A DNA stretch of 64,000 nucleotides from Pteria penguin (lineage: Eukaryota; Mollusca; Bivalvia; Pterioida; Pteriidae). The stretch's first letter is position 1, and each line of letters opens with the position of its first letter. Made by a program: the position numbers and the translations under genes. The stretch covers positions 3,360,535 to 3,424,534 of the forward strand of contig CM068593.1 in assembly GCA_035048485.1 (NCBI GenBank), written 5' to 3'. Below the pieces are notes generated by a model that saw nothing but the letters and a program-made list of their open reading frames with translations, searched no databases and was not told where the DNA came from. Positions 1-15,700 of this stretch are shown here, piece after piece.

Positions 1-193
1 TACATTACAAGACATTTTAAAAGGTGTAAATGTGTTTCGTGCTTGTTAAAATACTTAAAAAATAACATTTGATCACTTAATGAGCAAAACATCATAATCA
101 AACTTATTCAAATGAATGTTTATATAGTAACGATCAACTTGTTACTGCCAGAAAACTGCGGCTAGACAAACACAAGATTCTCCACTGCGGCAC
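1..193. other. AT-rich sequence without recognised gene
   Basis: No gene or conserved repeat is recognised. An 18-base string beginning gacaaacacaag occurs at 165 and again at 194, so the boundary of the foldback repeat that follows is duplicated here. Confidence 0.5.
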
Positions 194-394
194 GACAAAC
201 ACAAGATTCTCCATTTCGTCATTTGTGTATAGAGTATGACGTCAGATCTGGCCGAACGCGACTTTGTGATGAGTTTGCATCGTGTTTTTCTTTGCAGAAA
301 AGTGTCAGCGGCTGAAATTTCAAGAATGTGAAGTCGCGTTCTGCGAGATCTGACGTCATAGTGTTAACACAAACGGCGAAATGAGAATATTGTC
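194..394. repeat. Small foldback repeat (MITE-like)
   Basis: The left arm (about 194-265) and the right arm (about 330-394) are imperfect inverted repeats. Both contain the block ATGACGTCAGATCT, followed by a run ending in GAACGCGACT in the left arm and in the inverted right arm. The centre, about 65 bases, is unique. The shape is that of a non-autonomous DNA transposon or another foldback element. No transposase is present and the target duplication is not clear. Confidence 0.55.
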
Positions 395-774
395 ATGTTT
401 TCAGATAAAATGGCAGCTAGCAGAAGATCTTATTTGGAAAAGATATCGCTATAATACAGTAAGCTAAATGTTTATTTGTTAATTGTAAGTTGCAAATTCG
501 CTGTGCAAACGTTTATTTGTCGCCAGAGGCTTATACATCACGATACCGGCTGGTATCGCTACAATTCCAACTTTTGATGAACAAAGTCTCTCTTACCCTC
601 TCCCACAAACCGCCGATATCAAAAGTTGGGGAAGGGCAGAGAATATCGGACTAGGTACAAGTATGACACTGCATTGTGGTGGTATTGTGTGACATTGAAT
701 TGTGGTGTTAGTGTGACAGTGAATTGTGATGGTATGGTGTGACAGTGAATTTTGGTGGGAGTATGACACTGAAT
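395..774. other. Non-coding stretch with short GTG-rich repeats
   Basis: No gene is supported. Around 660-770 there are four imperfect copies of a motif like gtgacactgaattgtggtggta, a short degenerate tandem repeat just outside the foldback transposon that starts at 777. Predicted reading frames across this strip on the minus strand are low-complexity products of GATGCGATGG-type repeats. Confidence 0.5.
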
Positions 775-776
775 TA

Positions 777-1440
777 TGGAATCCGGATAGGGCCAAATTC
801 ACACCATCGCATTGTAAAGTTGGATAACTGAAACGCGATGATGCGATGGCAATGGTGCGATAGTGCGACGGCGGTGACGCGATAATGCGATGGCGATGAC
901 GTGATAGTGCGATGGCGATGGTGCGATAACGCAACGGTGCGATGATGCGATAGCGATGGTGCAATGATGCGATAATGCTTCATTGTCTTCGCACTATCGC
1001 GTCAACGCCATCCCATTACCGCCTTTTCATAGTTTATTAGTTTTGCTAAACTTTCACTATAATAACACCAAACAGAAAACCTCCAAAGATAGCACAGTAA
1101 TTAGATAAGTAAAATCTGTCTTGGGGAGATATATATATCCTTTTTTAGCGTTTATATATTGTTATATGGAAACATATTTACTGAGGGTTTTCAGTGCCTA
1201 TTGAAGGGTCTAACTAGCGAAACGCAAAAGCTCTCCATCTGGGTATTGGCAGTCTTGTAGTTATGCAAATGTATGTATGTGTGTAAATAGATACACGCCA
1301 GCACTTCTCATATCGGATAATTTTTACAATATAAATCAGAAAGTAAATACCCAAATTCCTACATATCAAATGACCAAGTAAAATAAATACACTCCTCTAT
1401 AAAAACTGAGCCATAATTTTTTTGTTTTTGTTTTTGGGTG

Positions 1441-1488
<48 letters not shown>

Positions 1489-2889
1489 TACTTTTATTTT
1501 CTTTTTTGTTTGGTTTTTTTTTTTTGGGGGGGGGGTTCTTTTCTTTTTTTTTTTTTTTTTATTTTTCTTTTTCTTTTTTTTTTTTTTTTTTTGTTTGTTT
1601 TTTGTTTTTTTGTTTTTTTTTTTATTTTTTGATAACCTTTTGCTGATTTCAGTATTCTAATCTTGTCAATATTAGTAGATTCTACATGCTTTCTAAATTT
1701 ATTTCATATCAAAGCTTCAAGTAAGACCATATGTTTTTTCCTCTATCTTAAAATTATACTTATATCTTTTTCACTTCATACAATTATTTGAATATGTGTG
1801 TGAAAATGATGTATTTAAAAAGTTGAGAGGAGAATTTTGGATATATCATTGGTGTTATATACATACGTATGCTAAGACTGATTACTTTGTAATATGTGCT
1901 ATCATTGTAATGTAACAGTATACTCATACATGTACCAACCTGGATACAAATTAAAAACAAAATATAAAAAAATGAGCCCCGAAAGAATTCTAGAGTCAAC
2001 CTGTGAGCATTCCAAGTGCAAGCCAGCTAATTAAACTGCAATATCTCCTTTTATTTGCCTATTCGAATGATATCTTGTACATCATTAACTGTTATTATAA
2101 ACAATCATTGAAAGTTAACATGCAATAAAATGCATGTTTTATTTTTATTTAGATTTTAGACCCTCCACTAGACACTGACAACAATCCCTCTTATGTCAAA
2201 AATTTTATACACTGTATATATGCACCTAAACAAAACGTCAGGTATATGATACCATAGTAATTTACATGTACAGGCTGGGGACTGCCAGTACCAGTGGCGT
2301 GCATCTATTTAGATTAGGGACTGCTAGTACCCAGATAGAGAGCTTTTTGCGTTTGGCTAGTTAGACCCTCCACTAGGCAATGAAAACCCCCAGAAAATAT
2401 GTTTTCATATAACACAATATGTAAATGCTAAAAAAGGAAATATATATATAACATATGACCCCAAGACAGATTTTACTTATCTAATTAAAGTGCTATCTTT
2501 GGAGGTTTTCTGTTTGGTGTTATTATAGTGAAAGTCTAGCAAAACTAATAAACTATGAAATGGCGATAATGCGATGGTGCGATAATGCGATGACCATGAC
2601 GCGATAGTGCGATAACGATGAAGCGATAGTGCGATGAAGATGAAGCGATGCTCCATCGTTTCATCGTCATCGCACTATCGGGTCATCGCCATCGCATTAT
2701 CGCTCCATCATATCATCGCACCATCGCGTTATCGCACCATCGATTCATCGCCATCGCACTATCGCGTCATCACCATCGCATTATCGCGCCATCGCCATCA
2801 CACTATCGCACCATCGCCATTGCATCATCACGTTTCAATTATCCAACTTTACAGTGCGATGGTGTGAATATGGCCCTATCCGGATTCCA
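777..2889. mobile_element. Foldback DNA transposon with ~480-560 bp inverted ends
   Basis: The element begins TGGAATCCGGATAGGGCC at 777 and ends with the inverted copy at 2889. Both ends are flanked by TA (775-776 and 2890-2891), which fits a Tc1/mariner-type target. The inverted arms (about 777-1255 and 2325-2889) also share a subterminal array of GCGATGGTGCGATAGT-like repeats and a block with TTCACTATAATAACACCAAACAGAAAACC and its inverse. The inner 1 kb holds TTA and poly-T low-complexity sequence (1438-1650) and no transposase. It is therefore a non-autonomous element. The superfamily assignment rests on the TA duplication alone. Confidence 0.7.
1438..1650. repeat. (TTA)n microsatellite and T-rich low-complexity tract
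   Basis: A TTA run at about 1443-1490 is followed by poly-T broken by single G or C bases, including a run of ten G. Any reading frame here is a low-complexity artefact. Confidence 0.9.
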
Positions 2890-2891
2890 TA

Positions 2892-3471
2892 CCTACAAAT
2901 GTAGTTGCTTTCTTTTGGATCTGCCTACAGGTGTCGCCACCATAGCTAAAATTATGTTTTAGACGTTATCTTTGACAGACAAACTTCTTTTTCAGAATTC
3001 ATTTAGCCATGTTTTCTGTCTGAGATTAGGATACAAACCGGTTTGGCTCTTGTTTAAGAAACCCAATAGAAACAAAAATTCTGGTTTAAAGTGTTTCACA
3101 CATTTTTATAATTATCTTGATTTAAGGTAGGAGAATTGATAAGAGGGACGTAACTCAGAAAAGTTTACATGTATGGGCGCTTTTCAAGCATGTTGCAGAT
3201 CTAGACCTATGTCGTTAACATTACAATAGTTACAAATGATCTCATCTATAACATATACGCATACGCCCGTTTCTCAAGCATGTTTTAGATAAAGATCTAG
3301 GATATTTGTAAACATAACAGACAATCTTTTCTCCCATATTCGCAGCATTACCCTCATTATTTGTCAAAATGATCAGCCTTTTATCCATAGAGGAGTGGAA
3401 GATAAGTGGCAAGCGCTGTACCGGAAATGACGCTGATCCAGTTACTAGCATCTAACTGACGTCAGATCAAC
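2892..3471. other. Intergenic sequence
   Basis: About 580 bases in which no gene, RNA or repeat family is recognised. The short reading frame on the minus strand at 3242-3451 has no recognisable similarity. Confidence 0.5.
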
Positions 3472-3701
3472 TTCAATTCAATTCAATTCAATCAATTCAA
3501 TTCATTTATTTCTTTATGTCACAGACACATCAGATAAATATATACAATATACATGTATACAAATTCAGATACTCAATTACTGATAGTGAGAGTGAATGAA
3601 CAAGCATTTTGCTACTTCAATTTCAATATAATAACATAAATCATTATGTTAATCATGTAAAATTTCTTTTTTAAACTATATTATATATATACATGTATTA
3701 T
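3472..3701 (-). mobile_element. 3' tail of a LINE (minus strand)
   Basis: Read on the minus strand this is an AT-rich tail ending in AATAAATGAATTGAATTG followed by a TTGAA-type short tandem repeat. That is a common 3' end for molluscan non-LTR retrotransposons, which often end in a microsatellite rather than poly-A. The coding end of a LINE in the same orientation lies at 18560-19430, on the far side of the 25-bp tandem array. I infer that the two are one insertion whose untranslated region expanded. Confidence 0.55.
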
Positions 3702-6700
3702 AAACATCACCAATGATAATATGTCATAACATCACTAATGATAATATGTAATTACATCTCTAATGATAATATGTCATAACATCGCTAATGATAATATGTC
3801 ATAACATCACTAATGATAATATGTCATAACATCACTAATGATAATATGTCATAACATCACTAAGGATAATATGTATAAACATCACTAATGATAATATGTA
3901 ATAACATCACTAATGATAATATGTCAAAACATCACTAATGATAATATGTATTAACATCACTAATGATAATATGTCATAACATCACTAATGATAATATGTC
4001 ATAACATCACTAATGATAATATGTATTAACATCACTAATGATAATATGTAATAACATCACTAATGATAATATGTAATAACATCACTAATGATAATATGTA
4101 TTAACATCACTAATGATAATATGTATTAACATCACTAATGATAATATGTAATAACATCACTAATGATAATATGTCATAACATCACTAATGATAATATGTA
4201 TTAACATCACTAATGATAATATGTATTAACATCACTAATGATAATATGTAATAACATCACTAATGATAATATGTAATAACATCACTAATGATAATATGTA
4301 ATAACATCACTAATGATAATATGTATTAACATCACTAATGATAATATGTAATAACATCACTAATGATAATATGTCATAACATCACTAATGATAATATGTA
4401 TTAACATCACTAATGATAATATGTATTAACATCACTAATGATAATATGTAATAACATCACTAATGATAATATGTATTAACATCACTAATGATAATATGTC
4501 ATAACATCACTAATGATAATATGTATTAACATCACTAATGATAATATGTATTAACATCACTAATGATAATATGTAATAACATCACTAATGATAATATGTA
4601 TTAACATCACTAATGATAATATGTATTAACATCACTAATGATAATATGTAATAACATCACTAATGATAATATGTATTAACATCACTAATGATAATATGTC
4701 ATAACATCACTAATGATAATATGTATTAACATCACTAATGATAATATGTCATAACATCACTAATGATAATATGTAATAACATCACTAATGATAATATGTC
4801 ATAACATCACTAATGATAATATGTCATAACATCACTAATGATAATATGTATTAACATCACTAATGATAATATGTATAAACATCACTAATGATAATATGTA
4901 TAAACATCACTAATGATAATATGTATTAACATCACTAATGATAATATGTCATAACATCACTAATGATAATATGTCATAACATCACTAATGATAGTATGTA
5001 TTAACATCACTAATGATAATATGTATTAACATCACTAATGATAATATGTATTAACATCACTAATGATAATATGTAATAACATCACTAATGATAATATGTC
5101 ATAACATCACTAATGATAATATGTAATAACATCACTAATGATAATATGTATTAACATCACTAATGATAATATGTATTAACATCACTAATGATAATATGTA
5201 ATAACATCACTAATGATAATATGTCATAACATCACTAATGATAATATGTAATAACATCACTAATGATAATATGTAATAACATCACTAATGATAATATGTA
5301 TTAACATCACTAATGATAATATGTATTAACATCACTAATGATAATATGTAATAACATCACTAATGATAATATGTCATAACATCACTAATGATAATATGTC
5401 ATAACATCACTAATGATAATATGTCATAACATCACTAATGATAATATGTATTAACATCACTAATGATAATATGTATTAACATCACTAATGATAATATGTA
5501 ATAACATCACTAATGATAATATGTATTAACATCACTTATGATAATAAGTAATAACATCACTAATGATAATATGTAATAACATCACTAATGATAATATGTA
5601 ATAACATCACTAATGATAATAGGTATTAACATCACTAATGATAATATGTATTAACATCACTAATGATAATATGTATTAACATCACTAATGATAATAAGTA
5701 TTAACATCACTAATGATAATATGTATAAACATCACTAATGATAATATGTAACAACATCACTAATGATAATATGTATTAACATCACTAATGATAATAAGTA
5801 ATAACATCACTAATGATAATATGTAATAACATCACTAATGATAATATGTCATAACGTCACTAATGATAATATGTATTAACATCACTAATGATAATATGTC
5901 ATAACATCACTAATGATAATAGGTATTAACTTCACTAATGATAATATGTCATAACATCACTAATGATAATATGTATTAACATCACTAATGATAATATGTA
6001 ATAACATCACTTATGATAATATGTATTAAAATCACTAATGATAATATGTAATAACATCACTAATGATAATATGTAAATACATCACTAATGATAATATGTC
6101 ATAACATCACTAATGATAATATGTCATAACATCACTAATGATAATATGTCATAACATCACTAATGATAATATGTCATAACATCACTAATGATAATATGTA
6201 TTAACATCACTAATGATAATATGTATTAACATCACTAATGATAATATGTAATAACATCACTAATGATAATATGTATTAACATCACTAATGATAATATGTA
6301 TTAACATCACTAATGATAATATGTAATAACATCACTAATGATAATATGTATTAACATCACTAATGATAATATGTCATAACATCACTAATGATAATATGTA
6401 TTAACATCACTAATGATAATATGTATTAACATCACTAATGATAATATGTAATAACATCACTAATGATAATATGTCATAACATCACTAATGATAATATGTA
6501 TTAACATCACTAATGATAATATGTAATAACATCACTAATGATAATATGTATTAACATCACTAATGATAATATGTCATAACATCACTAATGATAATATGTA
6601 TTAACATCACTAATGATAATATGTCATAACATCACTAATGATAATATGTAATAACATCACTAATGATAATATGTCATAACATCACTAATGATAATATGTC

Positions 6701-9700
6701 ATAACATCACTAATGATAATATGTATTAACATCACTAATGATAATATGTAATAACATCACTAATGATAATATGTATTAACATCACTAATGATAATATGTA
6801 TTAACATCACTAATGATAATATGTATTAACATCACTAATGATAATATGTCATAACATCACTAATGATAATATGTATTAACATCACTAATGATAATATGTA
6901 TTAACATCACTAATGATAATATGTATTAACATCACTAATGATAATATGTAATAACATCACTAATGATAATATGTCATAACATCACTAATGATAATATGTA
7001 ATAACATCACTAATGATAATATGTAATAACATCACTAATGATAATATGTATTAACATCACTAATGATAATATGTATTAACATCACTAATGATAATATGTC
7101 ATAACATCACTAATGATAATATGTATTAACATCACTAATGATAATATGTCATAACATCACTAATGATAATATGTAATAACATCACTAATGATAATATGTA
7201 ATAACATCACTAATGATAATATGTAATAACATCACTAATGATAATATGTCATAAAATCACTAATGATAATATGTCAAAACATCACTAATGATAATATGTA
7301 TTAACATCACTAATGATAATATCTATTAACATCACTAATGATAATATGTCATAACATCACTAATGATAATATGTATTAACATCACTAATGATAATATGTA
7401 ATAACATCACTAATGATAATATGTAATAACATCACTAATGATAATATGTAATAACATCACTAATGATAATATGTAATAACATCACTAATGATAATATGTA
7501 TTAACATCACTAATGATAATATGTCATAACATCACTAATGATAATATGTATTAACATCACTAATGATAATATGTCATAACATCACTAATGATAATATGTA
7601 ATAACTTCACTTATGATAATATGTATTAACATCACTAATGATAATATGTAATAACATCACTAATGATAATATGTATGAACATCACTAATGATAATATGTA
7701 ATAACATCACTAATGTACTAATGATAATATGTATAAACATCACTAATGATAATATGTAATAACATCACTAATGATAATATGTAATAACATCACTAATGAT
7801 AATATGTAATAACATCACTAATGATAATATGTATTAACATCACTAATGATAATATGTATTAACATCACTAATGATAATATGTAATAACATCACTAATGAT
7901 GATATGTATTAACATCACTAATGATAATATGTAATAAGATCACTAATGATAATATGTAATAACATCACTAATGATAATATGTCATAACGTCACTAATGAT
8001 AATATGTAATAACATCACTAATGTTATTATGTATAAACATCACTAATGATAATATGTAATAACATCACTAATGATAATATGTATTAACATCACTAATGAT
8101 AATATGTAATAACATCACTAATGATAATATGTATAAACATCACTAATGATAATATGTAATAACATCACTAATGATAATATGTAATAACATCACTAATGAT
8201 AATATGTAATAACATCACTAATGATAATATGTATAAACATCACTAATGATAATATGTAATAACATCACTAATGATAATATGTAATAACATCACTAATGAT
8301 AATATGTATTAACATCACTAATGATAATATGTATTAACATCACTAATGATAATATGTAATAACATCACTAATGATAATGTGTATTAACATCACTAATGAT
8401 AATATGTATTAACATCACTAATGATAATATGTATTAACATCACTAATGATAATATGTAATAACATCACTAATGATAATGTGTATTAACATCACTAATGAT
8501 AATATGTCATAACATCACTAATGATAATATGTATTAACATCACTAATGATTATATGTAATAACATCACTAATGATAATATGTAATAACATCACTAATGAT
8601 ACTATGTCATAACATCACAAGCCGGTGTGGCCTAGTGGATAAGGTGCTCGGCTCGTGATCGAGAGGTCGCGGGTTCGACTCCCGCCCGGGGCACACCGGT
8701 GTTCTGTCTTTCGGATGAGACAGTAAAAACCGAGGTCCCGTGTCACGGTAGGCGTGGCACGTAAAAGATCCCTCACTGCTTCGGGTGGGTCCGTTGCAAA
8801 GGTCTAAATTTGTATGCAATGCATCAGGCAGATGCCGTCACCATATACGTGAAGTAATCGTGGAGTGACGTAAAACAATAATCAAACAAAACAAACAAAC
8901 AATCATAACATCACTAATGATAATATGTATTACCATCACTAATGATAATGTGTATTAACATCACTAATGATAATATGTCATAACATCACTAATGATAATA
9001 TGTATTAACATCACTAATGATAATATGTCATAACATCACTAATGATAATATGTAATAACATCACTAATGATAATATGTATTAACATCACTAATGATAATA
9101 TGTCATAACATCACTAATGATAATATGTATTAACATCACTAATGATAATATGTAATAACATCACTAATGATAATATGTCATAACGTCACTAATGATAATA
9201 TGTCATAACATCACTAATGATAATATGTAATAACATCACTAATGATAACATGTATTAACATCACTAATGATAATAAGTAATAACATCACTAATGATAATA
9301 TGTATAAACATCACTAATGATGATATGTCATAACATCACTAATGATAATATGTATTAACATCACTAATGATAATATGTCGTAACATCACTAATGATAATA
9401 TGTAATCACATCACTAATGATAATATGTAATAACATCACTAATGATAATATGTCATAACATCACTAATGATAATATGTAATAACATCACTAATGATAATA
9501 TGTCATAACATCACTAATGATAATATGTATTAACATCACTAATGATAATATGTCATAACGTCACTAATGATAATATGTCATAACATCACTAATGATAATA
9601 TGTATTAACATCACTAATGATAATATGTATTAACATCACTAATGATAATATGTAATAACATCACTAATGATAATATGTATTAACATCACTAATGATAATA

Positions 9701-12700
9701 TCTATTAACATCACTAATGATAATATGTAATAACATCACTAATGGTAATATGTCATAACGTCACTAATGATAATGTGTATTAATATCACTAATGATAATA
9801 TGTATCAACATCACTAATGATAATATGTAAAAACATCACTAATGATAATATGTCATAACGTCACTAATGATAATATCTCATAACATCACTAACGATAATA
9901 TGTCATAACATCACTAATGATAATATGTATTAACATCACTAATGATAATATGTCATAACATCACTAATGATAATATGTATTAACATCACTAATGATAATA
10001 TGTCATAACATCACTAATGATAATATGTAATAACATCACTAATGATAATATGTCATAACGTCACTAATGATAATATGTAATAACATCACTAATGATAATA
10101 TGTATTAACATCACTAATGATAATATGTATTAACATCACTAATGATAATAAGTATTAACATCACTAATGATAATATGTATTAACATCACTAATGATAATA
10201 TGTAATAACATCACTAATGATAATATGTAATAACATCACTAATGATAATATGTAATAACATCACTAATGATAATATGTATTAACATCATTAATGATGATA
10301 TGTATTGACATCACTAATGATAATATGTAATAACATCACTAATGATAATATGTAATAACATCACTAATGATAATATGTAATAACATCACTAATGATAATA
10401 TGTAATAACATCACTAATGATAATATGTATTAACATCACTAATGATAATATGTAATAACATCACTAATGATAATATGTATTAACATCACTAATGATAATA
10501 TGTAATAACATCACTAATGATAATATGTATTAACATCACTAATGATAATATGTATTAACATCACTAATGATAATATGTATTAACATCACTAATGATGATA
10601 TGTATTAACATCACTAATGATAATATGTATTAACATCACTAATGATAATATGTATTAACATCACTAATCATAATATGTATTAACATCACTAATGATAATA
10701 AGTATTAACATCACTAATGATAGTATGTATTAACATCACTAATGATAATATGTCATAACGTCACTAATGATAATATGTAATAACATCACTAATGATAATA
10801 TGTATTAGCATCACTAATGCAAATATGTCATAACATCACTAATGATAATATGTATTAACATCACTAATGATAATATGTCATAACATCGCTAATGATAATA
10901 TGTATTAACATCACTAATGATAATATGTATTAACATCACTAATGATAATATGTCATAACATCACTAATGATAATATGTATTAACATCACTAATGATAATA
11001 TGTATTAACATCACTAATGATAATATGTAATAACATCACTAATGATAATAAGTATTAACATCACTAATGATAATATGTAATAACATCTCTAATGATAATA
11101 TGTAATAACATCACTAATGATAATATGTATTAACATCACTAATGATAATATGTTATAACATCACTAATGATAATATGTATAAACATCACTAATGATAATA
11201 TTTAATAACATTACTAATGATAATATGTATTAACATCACTAATGATAATATGTAATAACATCACTAATGATAATATCTATTAACATCACTAATGATAATA
11301 TGTTATAACATCACTAATGATAATATGTATTAACATCACTAATGATAATATGTTATAACATCACTAATGATAATATGTATTAACATCACTAATTATAATA
11401 TGTATTAATATCACTAATGATAATATGTATTAACATCACTAATGATAATATGTATTAACATCACTAATGATAATATGTCATAACATCACTAATGATAATA
11501 TGTATTAACATCACTAATGATAATATGTATTAACATCACTATTGATAATATGTCATAACATCACTAATGATAATATGTATTAACATCACTAATGATAATA
11601 TGTCATAACATCACTAATGATAATATGTAATAACATCACTAATGATAATATGTCATAACATCACTAATGATAATATGTATTAACATCACTAATGATAATA
11701 TGTAATAACATGACTAATGATAATCAGTAATAACATTACTAATGATAATATGTATAAACATCCCTAATGATAATATGTATAAACATCACTAATGATAATA
11801 TGTCATAACATCACTAATGATAATATGTATTAACATCACTAATGATAATATGTAATAACATCACTAATGATAATATGTATTAACATCACTAATGATAATA
11901 TGTATTAACATCACTAATGATAATATGTCATAACATCACTAATGATAATATGTCATAACATCACTAATGATAATATGTATTAACATCACTAATGATAATA
12001 TGTATTAACATCACTAATGATAATATGTAATAACATCACTAATGATAATATGTAATAACATCACTAATGATAATATGTCATAACATCACTAATGGTAATA
12101 TGTATCAACATCACTAATGATAATATGTCATAACATCTCTAATGATAATATGTAATAACATCACTAATGATAATATGTAATAACATCACTAATGATAATA
12201 TGTATTAACATCACTAATGATAATATGTAATAACATCACTAATGATAATATGTATTAACATCACTAATGATAATATGTCATAACATCACTAATGATAATA
12301 TGTATTAACATCACTAATGATAATATGTAATAACATCACTAATGATAATATGTAATAACATCACTAATGATAATATGTATTAACATCACTAATGATAATA
12401 TGTAATAACATCACTAATGATAATATGTATTAACATCACTAATGATAATATGTAATAACATCACTAATGATAATATGTATTAACATCACTAATGATAATA
12501 TGTAATAACATCACTAACGATAATATGTATTAACATCACTAATGATAATATGTAATAACATCACTAATGATAATATGTAATAACATGACGAAACATAATA
12601 TCTATTAACATCAGTAATGATAATAAGTATTAACATCACTAATGATAATATGTCATAACATCACTAATGATAATATGTCATAACATCACTAATGATAGTA

Positions 12701-15700
12701 TGTATTAACATCACTAATGATAATATGTCATAACATCACTAATAATAATAAGTAATAACATCACTAATGATAATATGTATTAACATCACTAATGATAATA
12801 AGTAATAACATCACTAATGATAATATGTATTAACATCACTAATGATAATATGTCATAACATCACTAATAATAATAAGTAATAACATCACTAATGATAATA
12901 TGTATTAACATCACTAATGATAATAAGTATTAACATCACTAATGATAATATGTATTAACATCACTAATGATAATATGTCATAGCATCACTAATGATAATA
13001 TGTCATAACATCACTAATGATAGTATGTATTAACATCACTAATGATAATATGTAATAACATCACTAATGATAATATGTCATAACATCACTAATGATAATA
13101 TGTCATAACATCACTAATGATAATATGTCATAACATCACTAATGATAATATGTAATAACATCACTAATGATAATATGTAATAACATCACTAATGATAATA
13201 TGTATTAACATCACTAATGATAATATGTATTAACATCATTAATGATAATATGTAATAACATCACTAATGATAACATGTATTAACATCACTAATGATAATA
13301 TGTCATAACATCAATAATGATGATATGTAATAACATCACTAATGATAATATGTAATAACATCACTAATGATAATATGTCATAGCATCACTAATGATAATA
13401 TGTCATAACATCACTAATGATGATATGTATGAACATCACTAATGATAATATGTATTAACATCACTAATCATAATATGTAATAACATCACTAATGATAATA
13501 TGTAATAAAATCACTAATCATAATAAGTAATAACATCACTAATGATAATATGTATTAACATCACTAATGATAATATGTATTAACATGACTAATTATAATA
13601 TGTAATAACATCACTAATGATAATATGTAATAACATCACTAATGATAATATGTATTAACATCACTAATGATAATATGTCATAACATCACTAATGATAACA
13701 TGTATTAACATCACTAATGATAATATGTCATAACATCACTAATGATAATATGTATTAACATCACTAATGATAATATGTATTAACATCACTAATGATAATA
13801 TGTATTAACATGACTAATGATAATATGTAATAACATCACTAATGATTATATGGCATAACATCACTAATGATAATATGTCATAACATCACTAATGATAATA
13901 TGTATTAACATCACTAATGATAATGTGTATTAACATCACTAATGATAATATGTCATAACATCATTAATGATAATATGTAAAAACATCACTAATGATAATA
14001 TGTATAAACATCACTAATGATAATATGTATTACCATCACTAATGATAATAAGTAATAACATCACTAATGATAATATGTCATAACATCATTAATGATAGTA
14101 TGTATTAACATCACTAATGATAATATGTCATAACATCACTAATGATAATATGTAATAACATCACTAATGATAATATGTATTAACATCACTAATGATAATA
14201 TGTCATAACATCACTAATGATAGTATGTATTAACATCACTAATGATAATATGTCATAACATCACTAATGATAATATGTAATAACATCACTAATGATAATA
14301 TGTCATAACATCACTAATGATAGTATGTATTAACATCACTAATGATAATATGTCATAACATCACTAATGATAATATGTAATAACATCACTAATGATAATA
14401 TGTCAAAACATCACTAATGATAATATGTCATAACATCACTAATGATAATATGTAATAACATCACTAATGATAATATGTCATAACATCACTAATGATAATA
14501 TGTATTAACATCACTAATTATAGTATGTATTAACATCACTAATGATAATATGTATTAACATCACTAATGATAATATGTATTAACATCACTAATGATAATA
14601 TGTATTAACATCACTATTGATAATATGTAATAACATCACTAATGATAATATGTATTAACATCACTAATGGTAAAATGTATTAACATCACTAATGATAATA
14701 TGTATTAACATCACTAATGATAATATGTAATAACATCACTAATGATAATATGTCATAACATCACTAATGATAATATGTATTAACATCACTAATGATAATA
14801 TGTATTAACATCACTAATGATAATATGTCATAACATCACTAATGATAATATGTAATAACATCACTAATGATAATATGTCATAACATCACTAATGATGATT
14901 TGTCATAACATCACTAATAATAATATGTCATAACATCACTAATGATAATATGTATTAACATCACTAATGATAATATGTAATAACATCACTAATGATAATA
15001 TGTCATAACGTCACTAATGATAATATGTATTAACATCACTAATGATAATATGTATTAACATCACTAATGATAATATGTCATAACATCACTAATGATAATA
15101 TGTATTAACATCACTAATGATAATAAGTATTAACATCACTAATGATAATATGTAATAACATCACTAATGATAATATGTATTAACATCACTAATGATAACA
15201 TGTCATAACATCACTAATGATAGTATGTATTAACATCACTAATGATAATATGTCATAACATCACTAATGATAATATGTATTAACATCACTAATGATAATA
15301 TGTATTGACATCACTAATGATAATATGTATTAACATCACTAATGATAATATGTATTAACATCACTAATGATAATATGTAATAACATCACTAATGATAATA
15401 TGTCATAACATCACTAATGATAATATGTAATAACATCACTAATGATAATATGTCATAACATCAATAATGATGATATGTAATAACATCACTAATGATAATA
15501 AGTATTAACATCACTAATGATAATATGTAATAACATCACTAATGATAATATGTATTAACATCACTAATGATAATATGTCATAACATCAATAATGATGATA
15601 TGTAATAACATCACTAATCATAATGAGTAATAACATCACTAATGATAATATGTATTAACATCACTAATGATAATATGTATTAACATGACTAATGATAATA

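Noticed and set aside
593..983. Histidine/arginine-rich frames on the minus strand, with mirror images at 2634-2962
   Set aside because: They are translations of GCGATGG-type repeats in the arms of the foldback transposon.
1422..1646. Two open frames on the plus strand rich in Y, I and F
   Set aside because: They are translations of a TTA microsatellite and poly-T tract.
8619..8695. A functional tRNA gene
   Set aside because: The tRNA-like part has A and B boxes but continues into a body shared with two other copies and has a SINE tail and target duplication; the cloverleaf is imperfect.
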